A stretch of DNA of 64,000 nucleotides from Cavia porcellus (GCF_034190915.1 NW_026947503.1:18260532-18324531), one strand, 5' to 3'; positions 23,280 through 35,264 are shown, numbered from the stretch's first letter. Notes: a model not told the origin generated them from the letters alone. Translations and numbers: made by a program.

Positions 23280-23328
23280 CACCTTTAATTAAGCTAGTAA
23301 TAAACCATTAATTAAGCTAGTAATAGCT
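23280..23328 (+). repeat. Copy 2 of the 30-bp duplication plus a partial tandem copy
   Basis: Bases 23280-23309 equal 22280-22309. They are followed at once by a partial tandem repeat of the core (ATTAAGCTAGTAATA), giving two near-copies with a period of about 23 bp. Confidence 0.95.
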
Positions 23329-24743
23329 TTGGTTATGGCAGACAAAATTATTACATCTTCAGAAAAATTGAATAATTTGAGAGAATATCATTGATATTCT
23401 GTCAAACATATTTGTGTCAATGCCTATTGATATTTAACATAAACAATATTATTTGATATAATCAGTAATTAATATAAACAATAAATATCACCATCTAATA
23501 TATACATATATATAGAAATTTTATTTTTTTATTAAAATGAAGATATTTTTACTTTTTTACTTCTTGCATGTTATTAAGATGATAGAATCATAGAAGTTAA
23601 ACTTTAAAAAGAATCACGTTGCTGGGTTTGATTTTCAGTCTCTTTTTTCTAAATTATGACTTTTATTCATTCTGATCTATATTGTAAGACGTGTAGAGTC
23701 ATAAAATTTTCCTGGTGAAAACACAATTCTTCTAATAGCAGACCTTTCAAGGGAGTAAAGCTATGTTAAATCACATGATTGTTTCCAATTTACATAGATA
23801 TTATTATGCAAAATTGCACACTAACTTACCTAAGCTAAGCAAAAATTCTATTTTATAGGCTTGAATGTGGAATGAAGAATGTCAGGGTTTTACTTTTATA
23901 AAATGCCAAACTGATCTTGGGTTTGAATACGAAAATTTCTACACCTCAACCTAATGCTATCCACTATATTTTAGAGGAAAAGGCTCTAAATAGTTATTAA
24001 AATAATAAAGAACAAGCGATGTGTTTACGTGTCTTTATCAAAACAGTCATTTTACAAAGTAAAGAAGAAGGACATTGAAAAAGTCAGCATCTGTTTTCTG
24101 AGAATTTACATAAAGGAATTTTCCTTTCTCTCCTTTCTCTCCTTTCCCTCTACTGTGGGTGTTTCCTTTGCTGATTTTCTTCTCAATGGATGTTTCATTT
24201 ATATATTATTATTTATTGTACTTGTTTTCCTAATCATGCTGCTGAATTCAATGTATTATTTGACCCCTATTGTGGAAATTTTTAACTATTTGGTACCATT
24301 TTACATAATAATTGAAAAAACAAGTTTTATTTGGAATTTCTCAAAAGTTGATGAGAATTGAGATATTTTCTTCTGTACTGTTTAATATAAATTTATTGAG
24401 ACCATCTGTCATAGAACAGCATATCACATATACATTGATATTTATATATACTTCTCTCTAAAGAAAAATGAAATTATATTTCCTTATTTCTAACCAGAAT
24501 ATGAAATACAGTTTCCTACCACATGGTTTATATTATCAGTTCTTAGTTATCATTTTGTAAAATGCCATTTCTGTGAGATGAAAGACCACCATTTTGGTAT
24601 TACAAATGAAATGTTTTTTAAAAGTAATTTATTAGTTGATTTTAGTGTAAGTGTTGTACTCTAAGAAAATAGCTTTGTTATATGTGTATTATAGCAAACC
24701 TGTAAAGTGGCTTACTAAATGTGGTTTTTGTTAGCCTTTTTCC
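23329..24743. other. Unassigned AT-rich sequence
   Basis: No family recognised. A short TTTCTCTCC repeat lies at about 24121-24150. The 110-codon frame at 24029-24361 is hydrophobic (Phe/Leu/Ile-rich, as expected from AT-rich DNA) and has no recognisable family. Confidence 0.4.
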
Positions 24744-25718
24744 CTAACTGATATGTTAAGTGATCTAATTGATATGTTGAGCAATACTCTCCTCTGTAAA
24801 GAATTGCAAGAATCTCACCTAATTGATATGTTAACCATTGTTGCCCTCTCCAAACTACAGAAGTTGTGCTAAAACAAGCTAACAAGGGTTGTTAATCACT
24901 GTTAGGCGCCTCTATTCTCTGCTAAAGAGCTAACGAAAACTAGAAGAGCCCATTAATTTATACTTGTTTAAAGTAACCTGCTTGTGTGCAGAGAGATTTG
25001 AGTTTCACCCTTTACCCTGACCTTGACACATAACCGCCGTTTTCTGTTCTGTATGGCACCTTATTGCCTCCCTCTCCCCTCACCTATCTATCTAGGCCAT
25101 AAAGAATTTGGGTTTCTGGTGACCTTTTCCCGACACGGTGATGATCTGTCATAAAATGAGCCTACCCCAATTTTAAGAACTGTTTAGCTTCAAAGAAATT
25201 ACCAGGAAATACTATGGCCCAAACCCCAATCGGTGCTTTCCTTTTGTTCTGTATGCATCAAATGAGTTAGATATCAGATCTTTGTAAAACTTAAGTTCCA
25301 GCGTCTCATAGCTCGTGACCCCTTCACACTCACTAGCGAAGACAAGCTGTCCTGGGATAATTAACTCTCCACTTTCTTCTCCAAATATTGCTGCAGACGT
25401 GCCACTCTGAGATAATGTCAGTCTCTAGGATGGGAGTAATTTGAGAAACACCAGGAACTCCCAAGATTGTCAGAGCTAAGTGGACAGCAATACAGTTTCC
25501 AGACTCCGGTCAACAAATTTGATGGCTCTGCAGGTTTCTTTGTTTCTCCCCCCACCCTTTTCCTCCAGCCCCTTTTTAAAGTCCTCCCTTCAGTCTATGG
25601 GAGAGTCTCCAAATTGGCTCCCGGAGACTGGTCACCAGGCCTGGAAATAAAGCCTTTGCCACCTGAATTTTCGGTCTCTTGCCTCCTTGGATTTTATACC
25701 GGGGCCCAAGTTATAACA
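24744..25718 (+). mobile_element. Solo LTR of a retroviral (ERV1-like) element
   Basis: The right end has LTR architecture: a CTTTTTAAAGTC TATA-like motif at about 25568-25580, a polyadenylation signal AATAAAG at about 25646-25652, and a CT-rich U5 (TTTTCGGTCTCTTGCCTCC) ending in ACA at 25718. The left part carries three copies of a 16-bp word of the form CTAA(T/C)TGATATGTT(A/G)A at 24744, 24765 and 24819, which look like U3 direct repeats. The length of about 975 bp assumes that the repeats mark the start; the 5' boundary and target duplication were not pinned down. No gag, pol or env sequence adjoins it. The 120-codon frame at 25467-25829 crosses the LTR end and is not a gene. It is an old, damaged viral fossil. 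Confidence 0.65.
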
Positions 25719-26519
25719 GTAATTATGAAACATATTTACTCTTGGCACTTAGTCAAACAACCCAGACCTGAGATTTTGTTTGTGAAACGTAATCTCATGC
25801 CATGTGACTGTATACAAATAGTAATATAAATAAAGTGTGCAATGTATCTTTCATATGTATGCATCAGATGTGAAGGTACTAAAAATAGTTGATTTTATTC
25901 CTTGAGAGAAAGTTTTGTATTTCCCACTTTATAATGCATTGTTACATGTAATGATGAAGTAAATGTACGCTTGTTAAATGATGCTTCAATAAATGATTAT
26001 GTGAAAACTCAAATGTTTACAGAATTTTGATGCAGATGTCATACATCCAAAAGTATTTCAAGGTTGGTTTTCTAGTATAATTAAGATCACTATAATGCTA
26101 TAGAATTTAAGAACAAATAGTCTTGCAACCTTAACAGAGATGAGAAAAAGAAAGAAATTAATATAAATTTTATATATAATTTAACTTCAAATTAAAATAA
26201 AATAAATGTTTTCTCCAATGGTGCACAAAGAACAAGATCAGTTTTGATGTTGCAAATTAGAAGGAAACATATTTTATGAAAATTATATTGTTATTTCGAA
26301 TTGTATCCAAAGAATGTTCCCTTCTCATTTGGTACCATTCTCTTACCAAGCCAGTAAGAGAAATAGTATGACTTTAAATACACTAATAATTGAGTTTCTA
26401 CAGCATCCCATAGAAATAGCATTATGTAACATCTTAGAGACATGTGCAAAGGTGAATATTAATATCAGAATTTATAGGGGAATAGTATAAGTGAAATTTT
26501 TCCATATTATGGATTCTGG
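25719..26519. other. Unassigned AT-rich sequence
   Basis: No family or exon recognised. Confidence 0.45.
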
Positions 26520-26845
26520 ATTTTAATTCACAGGGTGTTTTGCGGCCGTCCATTATAGAACTTATCATAATTACGGGAGGAAAGAACAGCACTGTCAGAG
26601 TGGCCCGTGCATGATGAGACCCTCATTCTCACATTCAGTCTCCTGCTGCTGCTAACCTTGCGGTGGAGGGCCTCCGCAGAGAGCACCAATCAGTGTAACC
26701 CACAGTAATCGCTGTAACTCAGAAACGTGGTCACTGGAGGCAGGAGCTCCACCCCCAGAATCAAGCTTCTGCAACTCAGAGAAAACACAAACATGGCCAG
26801 GCTCCAATAAATTAGGCGTGAACAAATGTTTCACATTAACTGAGG
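26520..26845. other. Unidentified block with CpGs
   Basis: In the middle of an AT-rich stretch this block is markedly richer in G+C, with several CpGs (for example GCGGCCG at 26542). A 60-codon minus-strand frame at 26652-26834 has no family I recognise. It may be an LTR remnant or a unique conserved segment. Confidence 0.3.
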
Positions 26846-29800
26846 TGAAGGACCTTGCTGAAAATTACAAGGGCTGCTTAGGAAAGCAATGAATCCCATT
26901 ATGGAAGTAATAGGTCTAAGAACAATTAGCTTGTTAGAAATTCATACACAGTTGCGATCATGTGGCCACATTAGTGAAAGCGGTGCTTGAACTGGACATT
27001 TTCAGGCTCCATGAAAACAATGGTAAACATGTCCTTTCAAAAAAGTGTGATCAAAATCATAAGCTTAGGTGTGCTCTCACTAAAATGTGATTAAAAAATG
27101 CTGCTTTTGAATTACTTCAAGCTTTTTTATTTGAAAAAGCACATACGTAAAGAACACTCTCCCAATTCTTCATCTTTCCAAAATTATTTGACTGAATCCT
27201 AAATTGCACATAGTGGACACTCATATGTACAACAGGAATTATTTCTACATGAAGGCACATAAATAGGTCTGGGTTATTTGTACCTGTAAGTAGTTATCTT
27301 CATGAAATGTTATTTCAATATTCATTTCCAATAATTTTCTATTTCAGAGGGAAGTGGGTTAGATATGTTTATTCTTCAAAAGCCAATTGACAATAGACAA
27401 TACACCCCTTACCTCTGCTTTGCTGATAATTTAATTCATAGACAATACTGCTTCAACTCTGCTTTGTAGTACTTTCTAATGGCTGCTACTCTAAAATAGT
27501 GCACAGATTTATTCCAGCCCATTCCATTGTGGAAGAAAATAAAATTGAAGTGAAGGGCAGAAGAAAAGGTATGTGTAACATAAAGATAAAAATATGTGCT
27601 CGACGGAGAGGTTTAAGAGAAAATTAAGTCAGCAGGGCCCTGAGCTCTGCACTGTAAAATAGAAAATATCCAAGCACCTCTTAAAGTTTGCAAATATCCA
27701 TTAAGGAAATATTTTCAGGTGAAAATATTGGCCTGTAAATTTAAATGCTAGCTTGACATTTTTTTCTTACACTAAAGTTCTGGTATGTGTTCTGATGGTT
27801 ACTGAATCATGAAAAAGTCAAGAAAAATTAATTCAATCGTGTATTTCCAATTTATTTGTTTCATTGTATAAAGGTTACTTTGTAATGAGAATCTCTCTTT
27901 AAACCAATGTATTTTCCTAAATGAACTACAGAATTACTCATCTTCTCTTTCCTTTTTCATATAACAAAGACTTTATAATAAATTACTGTGTTCATATTTT
28001 AATGAGATGCAGGTTACTATATTTGGGCCAGTTTAAATACTCGAGAAGTATGGGTACATAAATATAATTGATTAAAACTTACATGGTTACAGTTTTAACT
28101 GAACTGATAACTGTAACATAAACTAATATTAATTTGAAAACAAAAGGCAATTATGTCTAACAAAATGTTGGACATACTCAGAAACATGTTGAAGGTATCT
28201 AAATATTACAGTTGCTACTAATCCCAGGCTTACAGATACATCTTTGCTAAACATGGTGTTGTCATTGAATTCCATAGCTGAATATTGAACTATAGTAGTA
28301 TCTGGCAGCATATCAACTTCCTTCTATAACTAGTTTTTAGAGATTATTCAGTTAATAACTTTTAGTTGCATATAAACATTTCATGTAATGAAATTGGTAT
28401 TATTAAATACTAACAACTAAAGAATGGGCTGCATTTTGACTGAGTTTTGACTAATCTCTGTGACACAATATACTTGCAGAATTGGCATATTGCCAAACTA
28501 TGAAATGTTTAAATGATTTTCACACAGTTCTTTTTATAACATAATAAGCCCCTGTTGTTCTTATGTATCATCTTTACAAAAACAAACAAAAATCAAAGTT
28601 ATCATGTCTTCCTATCTGAGAAGATGCCATTTCTTTCAATTAAGGGTTCTTAAATGATCTTCAATGGAATGTTTTTATTTGTTTAATAGACACTTCTTGT
28701 TTTCTATTTAACTTAGCAAATATATTTAAGTTCAGGACTGCTACTAGCAAATAGATTATTAAATTGAGTACTATTTATAAAACTTTATAGAACAGTACAC
28801 TTCTGTACTTTACAACCTAAAGCTATTCCTGATTTTTTTCATTTTCATTTTGTATTTTAAGGTTACTTTCATTTCACTTTCAGAAATTTAGAAAAATGAA
28901 TTATATCCTATATGTTTTAATATTTATAAATATATTTTGATAGAATTATATATTTTATAGTATGTTGAAGTATTCATTGCTTATTTCATGGTTTTATAAA
29001 ACTTGTCCAAAAGAATGCAAAGAAACAATTTATGCATTGAAATCTTGAGATCATATATTTTTATTTTAAACTTTGGGGATGTGAAACAAATTAATATATT
29101 TAAAATTTGAAGTACTCGTGAAACGAAGACAACAATAGAAATTTTGGAAACATGCCAAGGCCATTGTCATTTGTGTAAGAGAAGGGACACGAGGTTGCAG
29201 AGGAAGCGTCCCCAGGGAAGAGAGCAGGAGAGATTTGGTCAAGTGTCCTGAGATGCTCCACCCGAGTTCAACCACAAATGCTCCAGACAGCAGCATCATA
29301 CTTTTCCTTCGAGTATTCACGTTCGATTTGCAACCAGTCCCTAATGAGTCTGAATCAGTGGATTTGCCTTCTTTTAAGGCTAAGGGAGACCAGAGTTGTA
29401 TGATGTCTAGCTCTGCCTTGGAATAATAGCTCTTAATGTATGGAATATAGGTAGCCTGTTAGAAATATATTGCATTCATGAATGACATGTTCCCATGACA
29501 GCATCCAACTTAACCATATGATCACTTTCCTAACTGTATTACCCTCCCACCATACCCTACACAAAAGCTCCATAGTGCATAGACATTTAGGATGCTTATG
29601 AAGGAATCCTGAGAGCGGTGCAGGTTTTATTTATTTTTTTTTTTTTAACAGTGAACAATGATGTTGTTGATCCCATAATGAGTTCATTAACCTAGACAAT
29701 TTCTGCCTATCTGAAGTTTCCTTTGTCTCTTTTACCCTTCAAGAATTTGTCTAGCTTTTTTTCTACAAAAAGTACATGAATACTGAAAATTTCCTTCAAT

Positions 29801-29978
29801 GTTATGTTTCCTGCCGTCCTGCAATATGTAACTGATTTCAGTTAGGCTTCACGCGCCAGGCTAAACAGTAGATTTCAACACTCTGAATAAGGAACCATTA
29901 GTTTGATTAGAGAGAGTCCTGTTATCTAGTTTATATATTCTGACAGGATTCATAGATTGTTCTGCTCTCAAGGACTTG
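26846..29978. other. Unassigned AT-rich sequence
   Basis: A long stretch with no recognised repeat or gene. A sub-block at about 27470-27740 (A+G-rich, less decayed) resembles conserved noncoding DNA in texture only. The facing frames at 29066-29320 (-) and 29235-29426 (+) look like chance. A T tract lies at 29635-29646. Confidence 0.4.
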
Positions 29979-30016
29979 TTTTTTTTTTTTGTTTGTTTGT
30001 TTGTTTGTTTTTTTTA
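29979..30016. repeat. T tract and (GTTT)n
   Basis: Twelve T are followed by five GTTT units and more T. Confidence 0.95.
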
Positions 30017-30687
30017 ATTTTAGACCAAAATTGTATTGCACTTGATTGTACTTTCCTTAGAATTTTGGTGATTATTATAATGATCTAACATTTCTGTTTC
30101 TAACGAATTTTGGTGGTAGTTTGTTTGAACATAGAAACTGCCAAAAATCTTAATTACTTTTCTGTGTTAAATAACAAAAATTGCTACTAGAATCCATGCC
30201 TTTATGTCTTTTTATAAAACAATAGTTATTGTACTGCCATGTAACATCAGCTGTTACATTTTTATATCCAAAGTAATACCAAAAGCTCTAAAACACTTTT
30301 ATTTTGGAAATCATATAAATGGAGACATTGAGACTCACAGGACTTATGTACATTTTCTGAGTCCAAATAACAATTAAGATAACAATGTTATAAGCAGGTA
30401 ATACACCATTAGTATCAAAATTTTCTCTTTGGTATAATTTGTGTTTTTTTCTTGCACATGCATTATACATTATAGTCTTTATAAAAAAATGAAGAAAAGC
30501 AACCGTGTAACAGATGTCCTTTAATGAGTAACTTACCTTACCTGACACCTAAAAAATACTTCATATCTAGTGGCTAACATCTCTTCTGCTGCATATTCCA
30601 GTATCACAGCCAAAGCCTTTTCTTTTAATGCTCAACAAAGTGGGTTCAGTTTGTTACTTAATTGATAATGTACTCATTCATTTTAAA
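30017..30687. other. Unassigned AT-rich sequence
   Basis: Nothing recognised. Confidence 0.45.
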
Positions 30688-30833
30688 GATATATATATAT
30701 ATATATATACTCTTTTGATAAATACATATATATATATATTATTTTTGATAAATTATATATATACTCTTTTGATAAATACATATATATATATTTTATTTTT
30801 GATAAATTATATATATATATGCATATATATGGT
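30688..30833. repeat. TA-rich compound repeat with a 54-bp tandem unit
   Basis: A TA microsatellite leads into two tandem units, each containing ACTCTTTTGATAAATACATA and then TTTTTGATAAATTATA. The second unit begins 54 bases after the first (30709 and 30763). Because 54 is a multiple of three, the plus-strand frame at 30628-30837 shows the repeat as an 18-residue duplication; it is not a gene. Confidence 0.9.
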
Positions 30834-31256
30834 ATAAATTCCAATTCTGTTTATTTGTCCAAGTTTTTAGTCACTGCTTATTGAAGTCTTTAAATTTTTT
30901 CATTACAGTAATTTTACTTACTAATGCAGAAATAATGTGCCAGTTATTGGTATTTTATGATTTGTAGCACGATGATGTATCTTCAATGACATAGAGACTT
31001 TATTTCTTGCTCTGCAAACACTCATGTTTTTCCTTTGATAACTTTGTTCCTCAAGGGTTTAGAAACTTTGAGTTTCTGATGAGATTTTTCTTCCCTGCCA
31101 GAAGGGCAGATGGGACTTGAAACGTGGGCTACTTTTATTGATATCTGTCATCTAAACATAGTAATACAAAATCTAGTATATATGTAGATGTTCTGAATTA
31201 AGTTCACCTTGGCTTTTTCAAAGCAGTAATAAATACACAGATTTCTTACTATGAAC

Positions 31257-31258
<2 letters not shown>
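30834..31258. other. Unassigned sequence
   Basis: Nothing recognised. Confidence 0.4.

Positions 31259-31302
<44 letters not shown>
31259..31302. repeat. (GA)n microsatellite
   Basis: About 22 GA units forming a pure purine-pyrimidine mirror tract, a sequence type able to form intramolecular triplex DNA. Confidence 0.95.
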
Positions 31303-31305
<3 letters not shown>

Positions 31306-31733
31306 CACTGGTGTAGTGCCTTTGGGATTCAGCTACCTGGAAAGCAAAAACCATGTGTTTTCTCCTTGTTCTCAAACTGGCTGCAGTCTTAGTCAGTTAA
31401 ACACTCTTGTTTATTATTTCTTTATAGGAAATAATACAGGAAATGTTGCTTACAATCTCAGCTACCCATTCCCATTGATAAAAATAATAAATCACTGAGT
31501 TACATTTCTGGTAGAACTCATTGGTAACTATGAAATTGAGCTGGACTCATGTAATGGAGAATGAAATATGTAGAACCAAAGACTAATCCAAACTGGAATC
31601 AAGGTTCAGTCTAGTTCAAAAACAAACAAAAATAACAGCAACAAAAAAGGCAGGGGAATCAGTACCAAGTACAATAGTATTGTTGTAATTATCAAGAAAT
31701 TATTAAAGGCTCTGAATAGAATGCTGGCCATAA

Positions 31734-31735
<2 letters not shown>
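31303..31735. other. Unassigned sequence
   Basis: Nothing recognised. Confidence 0.4.

Positions 31736-31781
<46 letters not shown>
31736..31781. repeat. (TA)n microsatellite
   Basis: About 23 TA units, the longest pure TA run in the window. Confidence 0.95.
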
Positions 31782-31784
<3 letters not shown>

Positions 31785-32799
31785 ACTTTTTAGTAGTGGA
31801 TTACAATTAAATGAAAAACAACCAGATGCAAACAGAAGAGTAATTAAGAAATATATATGCAATACTTTATAAAATTAATATCTAGTGATTTATGACCTGA
31901 TATCTTATGTTATAAAAAACAGTTAATAAGTTGTGGAAAATATCGGATAAAGCAGTAAGCCATATTTGAGAAAATCATAAGTGATGGAGGTCCAGTGTTT
32001 TAAAGAACTGAGCTGCAATTTTCAAGTAGATCCATTTAGCAATATCCACATCAGCAAATCTTTCTACTCATTTTTCGCTCTATACTCCTGTCTATAAGAG
32101 GTAATTCTACTGACATATTAGCAGACAAAAATGGCCAACAGTATTCCCTTAGAGGAACCTGGCTAATAAAGAATGACTTGTGCCATTAAAGTCTGGGTGA
32201 TTAAATTAGGAGAAGTTACAACTTATTTTGTAATTTGTGGGGTAAATAAATATAATCTGAATAAAACAAGGCCATAATTTTGATTACTCAATGTTTCATT
32301 ACACTAAAAATTTTTTAAAAATAGAAAAAAAAAACCCAGAATGAAGAGTAAACATCTCTTCATACTAGTGTTATTAAAGACCTGATAAAAGACATTTTTA
32401 CTACATAAAATTTTAGAGACTTCCTAAAGATCTCAGTTCTACATTCTCTGCCTAGAGGGACACTGAATAAGTCTGTAACTAAAATTAATCTTCTTTCTCC
32501 TCCGTCCGTCATTTTGCAAAACTATCACTGCCACGTGGCTGTCACTGCATTATTATTTTCTCTCAAGTGCAATTCGTACATAAAATGACTGAATTTCTCC
32601 CGAGTTCTTCAAATTACTTTATCAAAGTAAACACAAAGAAAGGTGTTCACACTTGCAGGCTTGGAAAGTAGTATCAACTTACCACATTAAAGTCAGAAAT
32701 GAGTGGCTGGATATTTCAGAAAATATAAATTTTATACAATCTCATGTTTATGAAGTATTTTGACAAAAGCAAACTATATTGAAAATAACCACTTAAACT
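31782..32799. other. Unassigned sequence with a possible regulatory block
   Basis: No repeat recognised. Between about 32440 and 32640 the sequence is less decayed and contains the perfect 10-bp palindrome GCCACGTGGC (32530-32539), a canonical E-box. Confidence 0.35.
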
Positions 32800-32895
32800 T
32801 GGCATGATAACATAAACCTGTTATATGAGAAATCTGGGATGCTGAGTCAGGACACAAACATGCACACACAAACACACACAAATTAAAAATAAAGA
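32800..32895 (+). mobile_element. Possible truncated B1 SINE fragment with a CA-rich tail
   Basis: TTGGCATGATAACATAAACC and then TCTGGGATGCTGAGTCAGGA resemble the 5' half of a 7SL-derived SINE. They are followed by a degenerate CA-rich and A-rich tail. Short and diverged. Confidence 0.45.
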
Positions 32896-33322
32896 AAAGC
32901 AATATCTGCCCAAATGCATAAGAACTCTCACAAAAGAAAGGACGACTATATAAGGAGCTTTGAAGGGTAAGTGCACAAGGTATATGAGGAAAAATGGATG
33001 AAATGAAATTTTAAGAGAAAGGCAATGGCATTAGAAGAGGCTTTGAAGATCATTCAGAAAATTGTCTGACGTTATTGAAAGCAGTGGAATGAACTACACA
33101 GAGTGTAGTTTACCTTCATCGTGATTGAGAGATTCTGAATTAAGGAATAGCACCATAAGAGCTATGTGCTGTTTCTTAAGCCCAAAGAACTAAGTGATGG
33201 CCATGGTATAACAGGAAAGGAGTGCATGGTGATACTACTTTGAATTTTAGTTGATATTTGGTTTGCTTCTCTCTTCAGTGAGTAAGTAAGCCAATGCTCT
33301 GAGTAAAAGAATCCCAAAATCT
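32896..33322. other. Unassigned sequence
   Basis: Nothing recognised. Confidence 0.4.
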
Positions 33323-33412
33323 GGGCTGAGGATTTAGCTCAGTGGCATAAGCACCTGCCTGGCAAGCATGAAGTTGTGAGCTTGATCCACTGTATGAAAA
33401 ATATATATCTTT
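33323..33412 (+). mobile_element. ID SINE
   Basis: GGGCTGAGGATTTAGCTCAG (near-intact A box), then GGCATAAGCACCTGCCTGGC, then a degenerate B box in GTGAGCTTGATCCACTG and an A-rich tail. It lies directly before an L1 in the same orientation. Confidence 0.88.
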
Positions 33413-33419
33413 TGATGAT

Positions 33420-34440
33420 TTGGGCTCAATGTTAAAATTATAATGAGTAAAACCATGTACTAAACTAAAGTCTAAATGGATCAAAGATCTAAATATTAAA
33501 ACAGAAACACTAAATCTGTTGGAAGACAAAGTACGTAGAAATTTTAAAGTCATAGGGTAGGTAGAGAATTCATAAACAAGAATCAAACCGCATGGGAAAT
33601 TCTTCACAGAATTAATAACTGGGATCACATCTTATTAAAGAGTTTCTGCATGTTGAAAGAAATCTCTAGCATAGTGAAAAGAAAACCCACAAATTGAGAA
33701 AAAGTCTTAGTTATTGTCCCTCAGACAAAGGACTTCTGTCTAGAACATATTAAAGAATTTAAAAATTCAGACCTTCAAAATTCAGACCCAATCCAAAAAT
33801 GGGCCTCTGAAATGAATAATACACAGTTCTCAGATGAAGAGATATGAATGGGAAATAAATACATGAAAAAATGTTCAGCATCACCAGTCACTAGAGAAAT
33901 GCAAATTGAAATGGTATCGAGATTCCATCTAACTCCAGAAAGAATGACCAGAATAAAGAAAACTACCAACAACAAATGCTGGAGAGGTCACGGGGGAAAA
34001 AGGAACTCTTCTGCACTGTTGACAGGAGTACAGACTGGTGCAATCACTGTGGAGGTCAGTCTGGAGGTTACTCAAAAAGCTGGGATTGGAATTCCCATTT
34101 CATACAGCTATCCCACTTCTAGTCATATTCCCAGAACTGAAAACATCATACCACAGTGATATATGTGCACCCATATTAATAGCAGCACAATTTGTAATAG
34201 CCAGATTTTGGAAACAGCCTAAAAGCCCATAAATTGAGGAATGAATAAAAATGATGTGGTATTTTTATACAATGGAGTACTACTCAGCTATAAAGAATGG
34301 TCACATTGAGATATTTATAAATAAATGGACACAACTTGAGACCATACTCATAATGAAATAAATCAAAGTCACATTTGTAAATAAAGTTTAGTCTCCCTAG
34401 TGTAAGAAGTGGTAAAGTACATAAGATCTTATGATAATCG
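33420..34440 (+). mobile_element. L1 LINE, 3' part of ORF2
   Basis: A 5'-truncated L1. Its translated pieces follow the L1 ORF2 C-terminal region in order: a Lys-Trp-Ile/Asp-Leu-Asn word near 33475, a CSASPVTREMQIEM segment with a Cys-Trp-Arg-Gly-His-Gly word (33848-34159 frame), and an [19 protein letters not shown] segment in the neighbouring frame (34038-34232). The latter carries a PLLVIFPE word and AAQFVIARFWKQPK. After that comes a TGGAGTACTACTCAGCTATA block typical of the ORF2 end. A frame change near 34030-34060 and several stops break the frame, so no active protein is made. The 3'UTR follows without a gap. Confidence 0.93.
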
Positions 34441-34945
34441 TTTTTTCCCATTATATTCCTTTAACGTCATATGATGTTTTCATTCATTGGTTGCATTGGT
34501 TTTATTTTGTTTTGTTTGATTTTATTATATATGATGTGATGAACATCTATTTTGAAGATTTGCTTTGAAGTCCTACAATGCTTCTGTTCTTCTTTTTTGA
34601 TTGGTTCTATCCTGTAGTGTCTTATTAGATTTTATTATGTATGATGGTACAAACAAAATGTTTTAGGAAAATGAGATATTATAGTAGCCATTGTTCATTT
34701 CCTGTTATTTGATTTTGAATGTCCTATAATGCTTTTATTCTCTTGAATGGTTTTATACTATTTTGTTATGTTTGATATTATTGTGTATGAAGGTATGCTC
34801 AACTATTTCGAAGAAAAGAGGCATTATGGTAGCTACTGTTGATAAATGTTTGTCTTATTATGAAATGTTGTGTTGCTGCAATGTATGTTCTCTTTTGCTT
34901 TGTTCTTTCCTCTTGGTTTATTCTCTTTAAAATACAAAAAAAATG
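34441..34945 (+). mobile_element. L1 3'UTR with internal tandem repeats
   Basis: It continues directly from ORF2 and ends in an A-rich tail (34932-34944). It contains repeated units. TGAAGTCCTACAATGCTTCT at about 34567 matches TGAATGTCCTATAATGCTTT at about 34714. Each is followed by a TTTTGATTGGTTCTATCC or TTGAATGGTTTTATACT block and then a TAGTAGCCATTGTTC or TAGCTACTGTT block. A weaker unit precedes them at about 34462. The same structure recurs at 47.1-47.4 kb and, antisense, at 12.3-12.6 kb. Confidence 0.85.
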
Positions 34946-34954
34946 TTTACTGAT

Positions 34955-35200
34955 ATGTTAGTAACTTTTTTACATTTTTATTGGTATGTTTTAGTAATGT
35001 ATAATGATTACATTCAGTGTGGAAAATTCACATATGCATGTAAACAGTTCACTTCTTTTTACTTCCTCTTACCATCCTTTTCCTTTCCATTCTTAGCATC
35101 TCTAAAATGTCTTCCCATTTGCAAAAGATCTATATTTCATATCTTTTTGTATCAATCATATTATAATAACCAGTACTATAATAATCATAATTAAATACTC
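34955..35200 (-). mobile_element. Older L1 3' end, antisense
   Basis: TTTTTACATTTTTATTGGTA...ATGATTACATTCAG followed by a pyrimidine-rich CTTCCTCTTACC...TTTCC stretch matches the pattern also seen at 37.26, 44.99 and 53.08 kb. It is the antisense 3' end of an older L1 subfamily. The younger L1 lies right beside or inside it. Confidence 0.55.
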
Positions 35201-35264
35201 ATGCTTTTGAAGGAAAACTTATCAGTTGAATACTCAACTATGAAGCTCATATGCTTTAATTATT

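Noticed and set aside
24029..24361. 110-codon hydrophobic plus-strand frame that could suggest a membrane protein
   Set aside because: AT-rich DNA gives Phe/Leu/Ile-rich frames by chance; there is no recognisable family or gene context.
25467..25829. 120-codon plus-strand frame
   Set aside because: It lies across the U3/R/U5 end of an LTR and continues into flanking DNA.
33275..33628. 117-codon minus-strand frame
   Set aside because: Antisense to an ID SINE and to L1 ORF2; a shadow frame.
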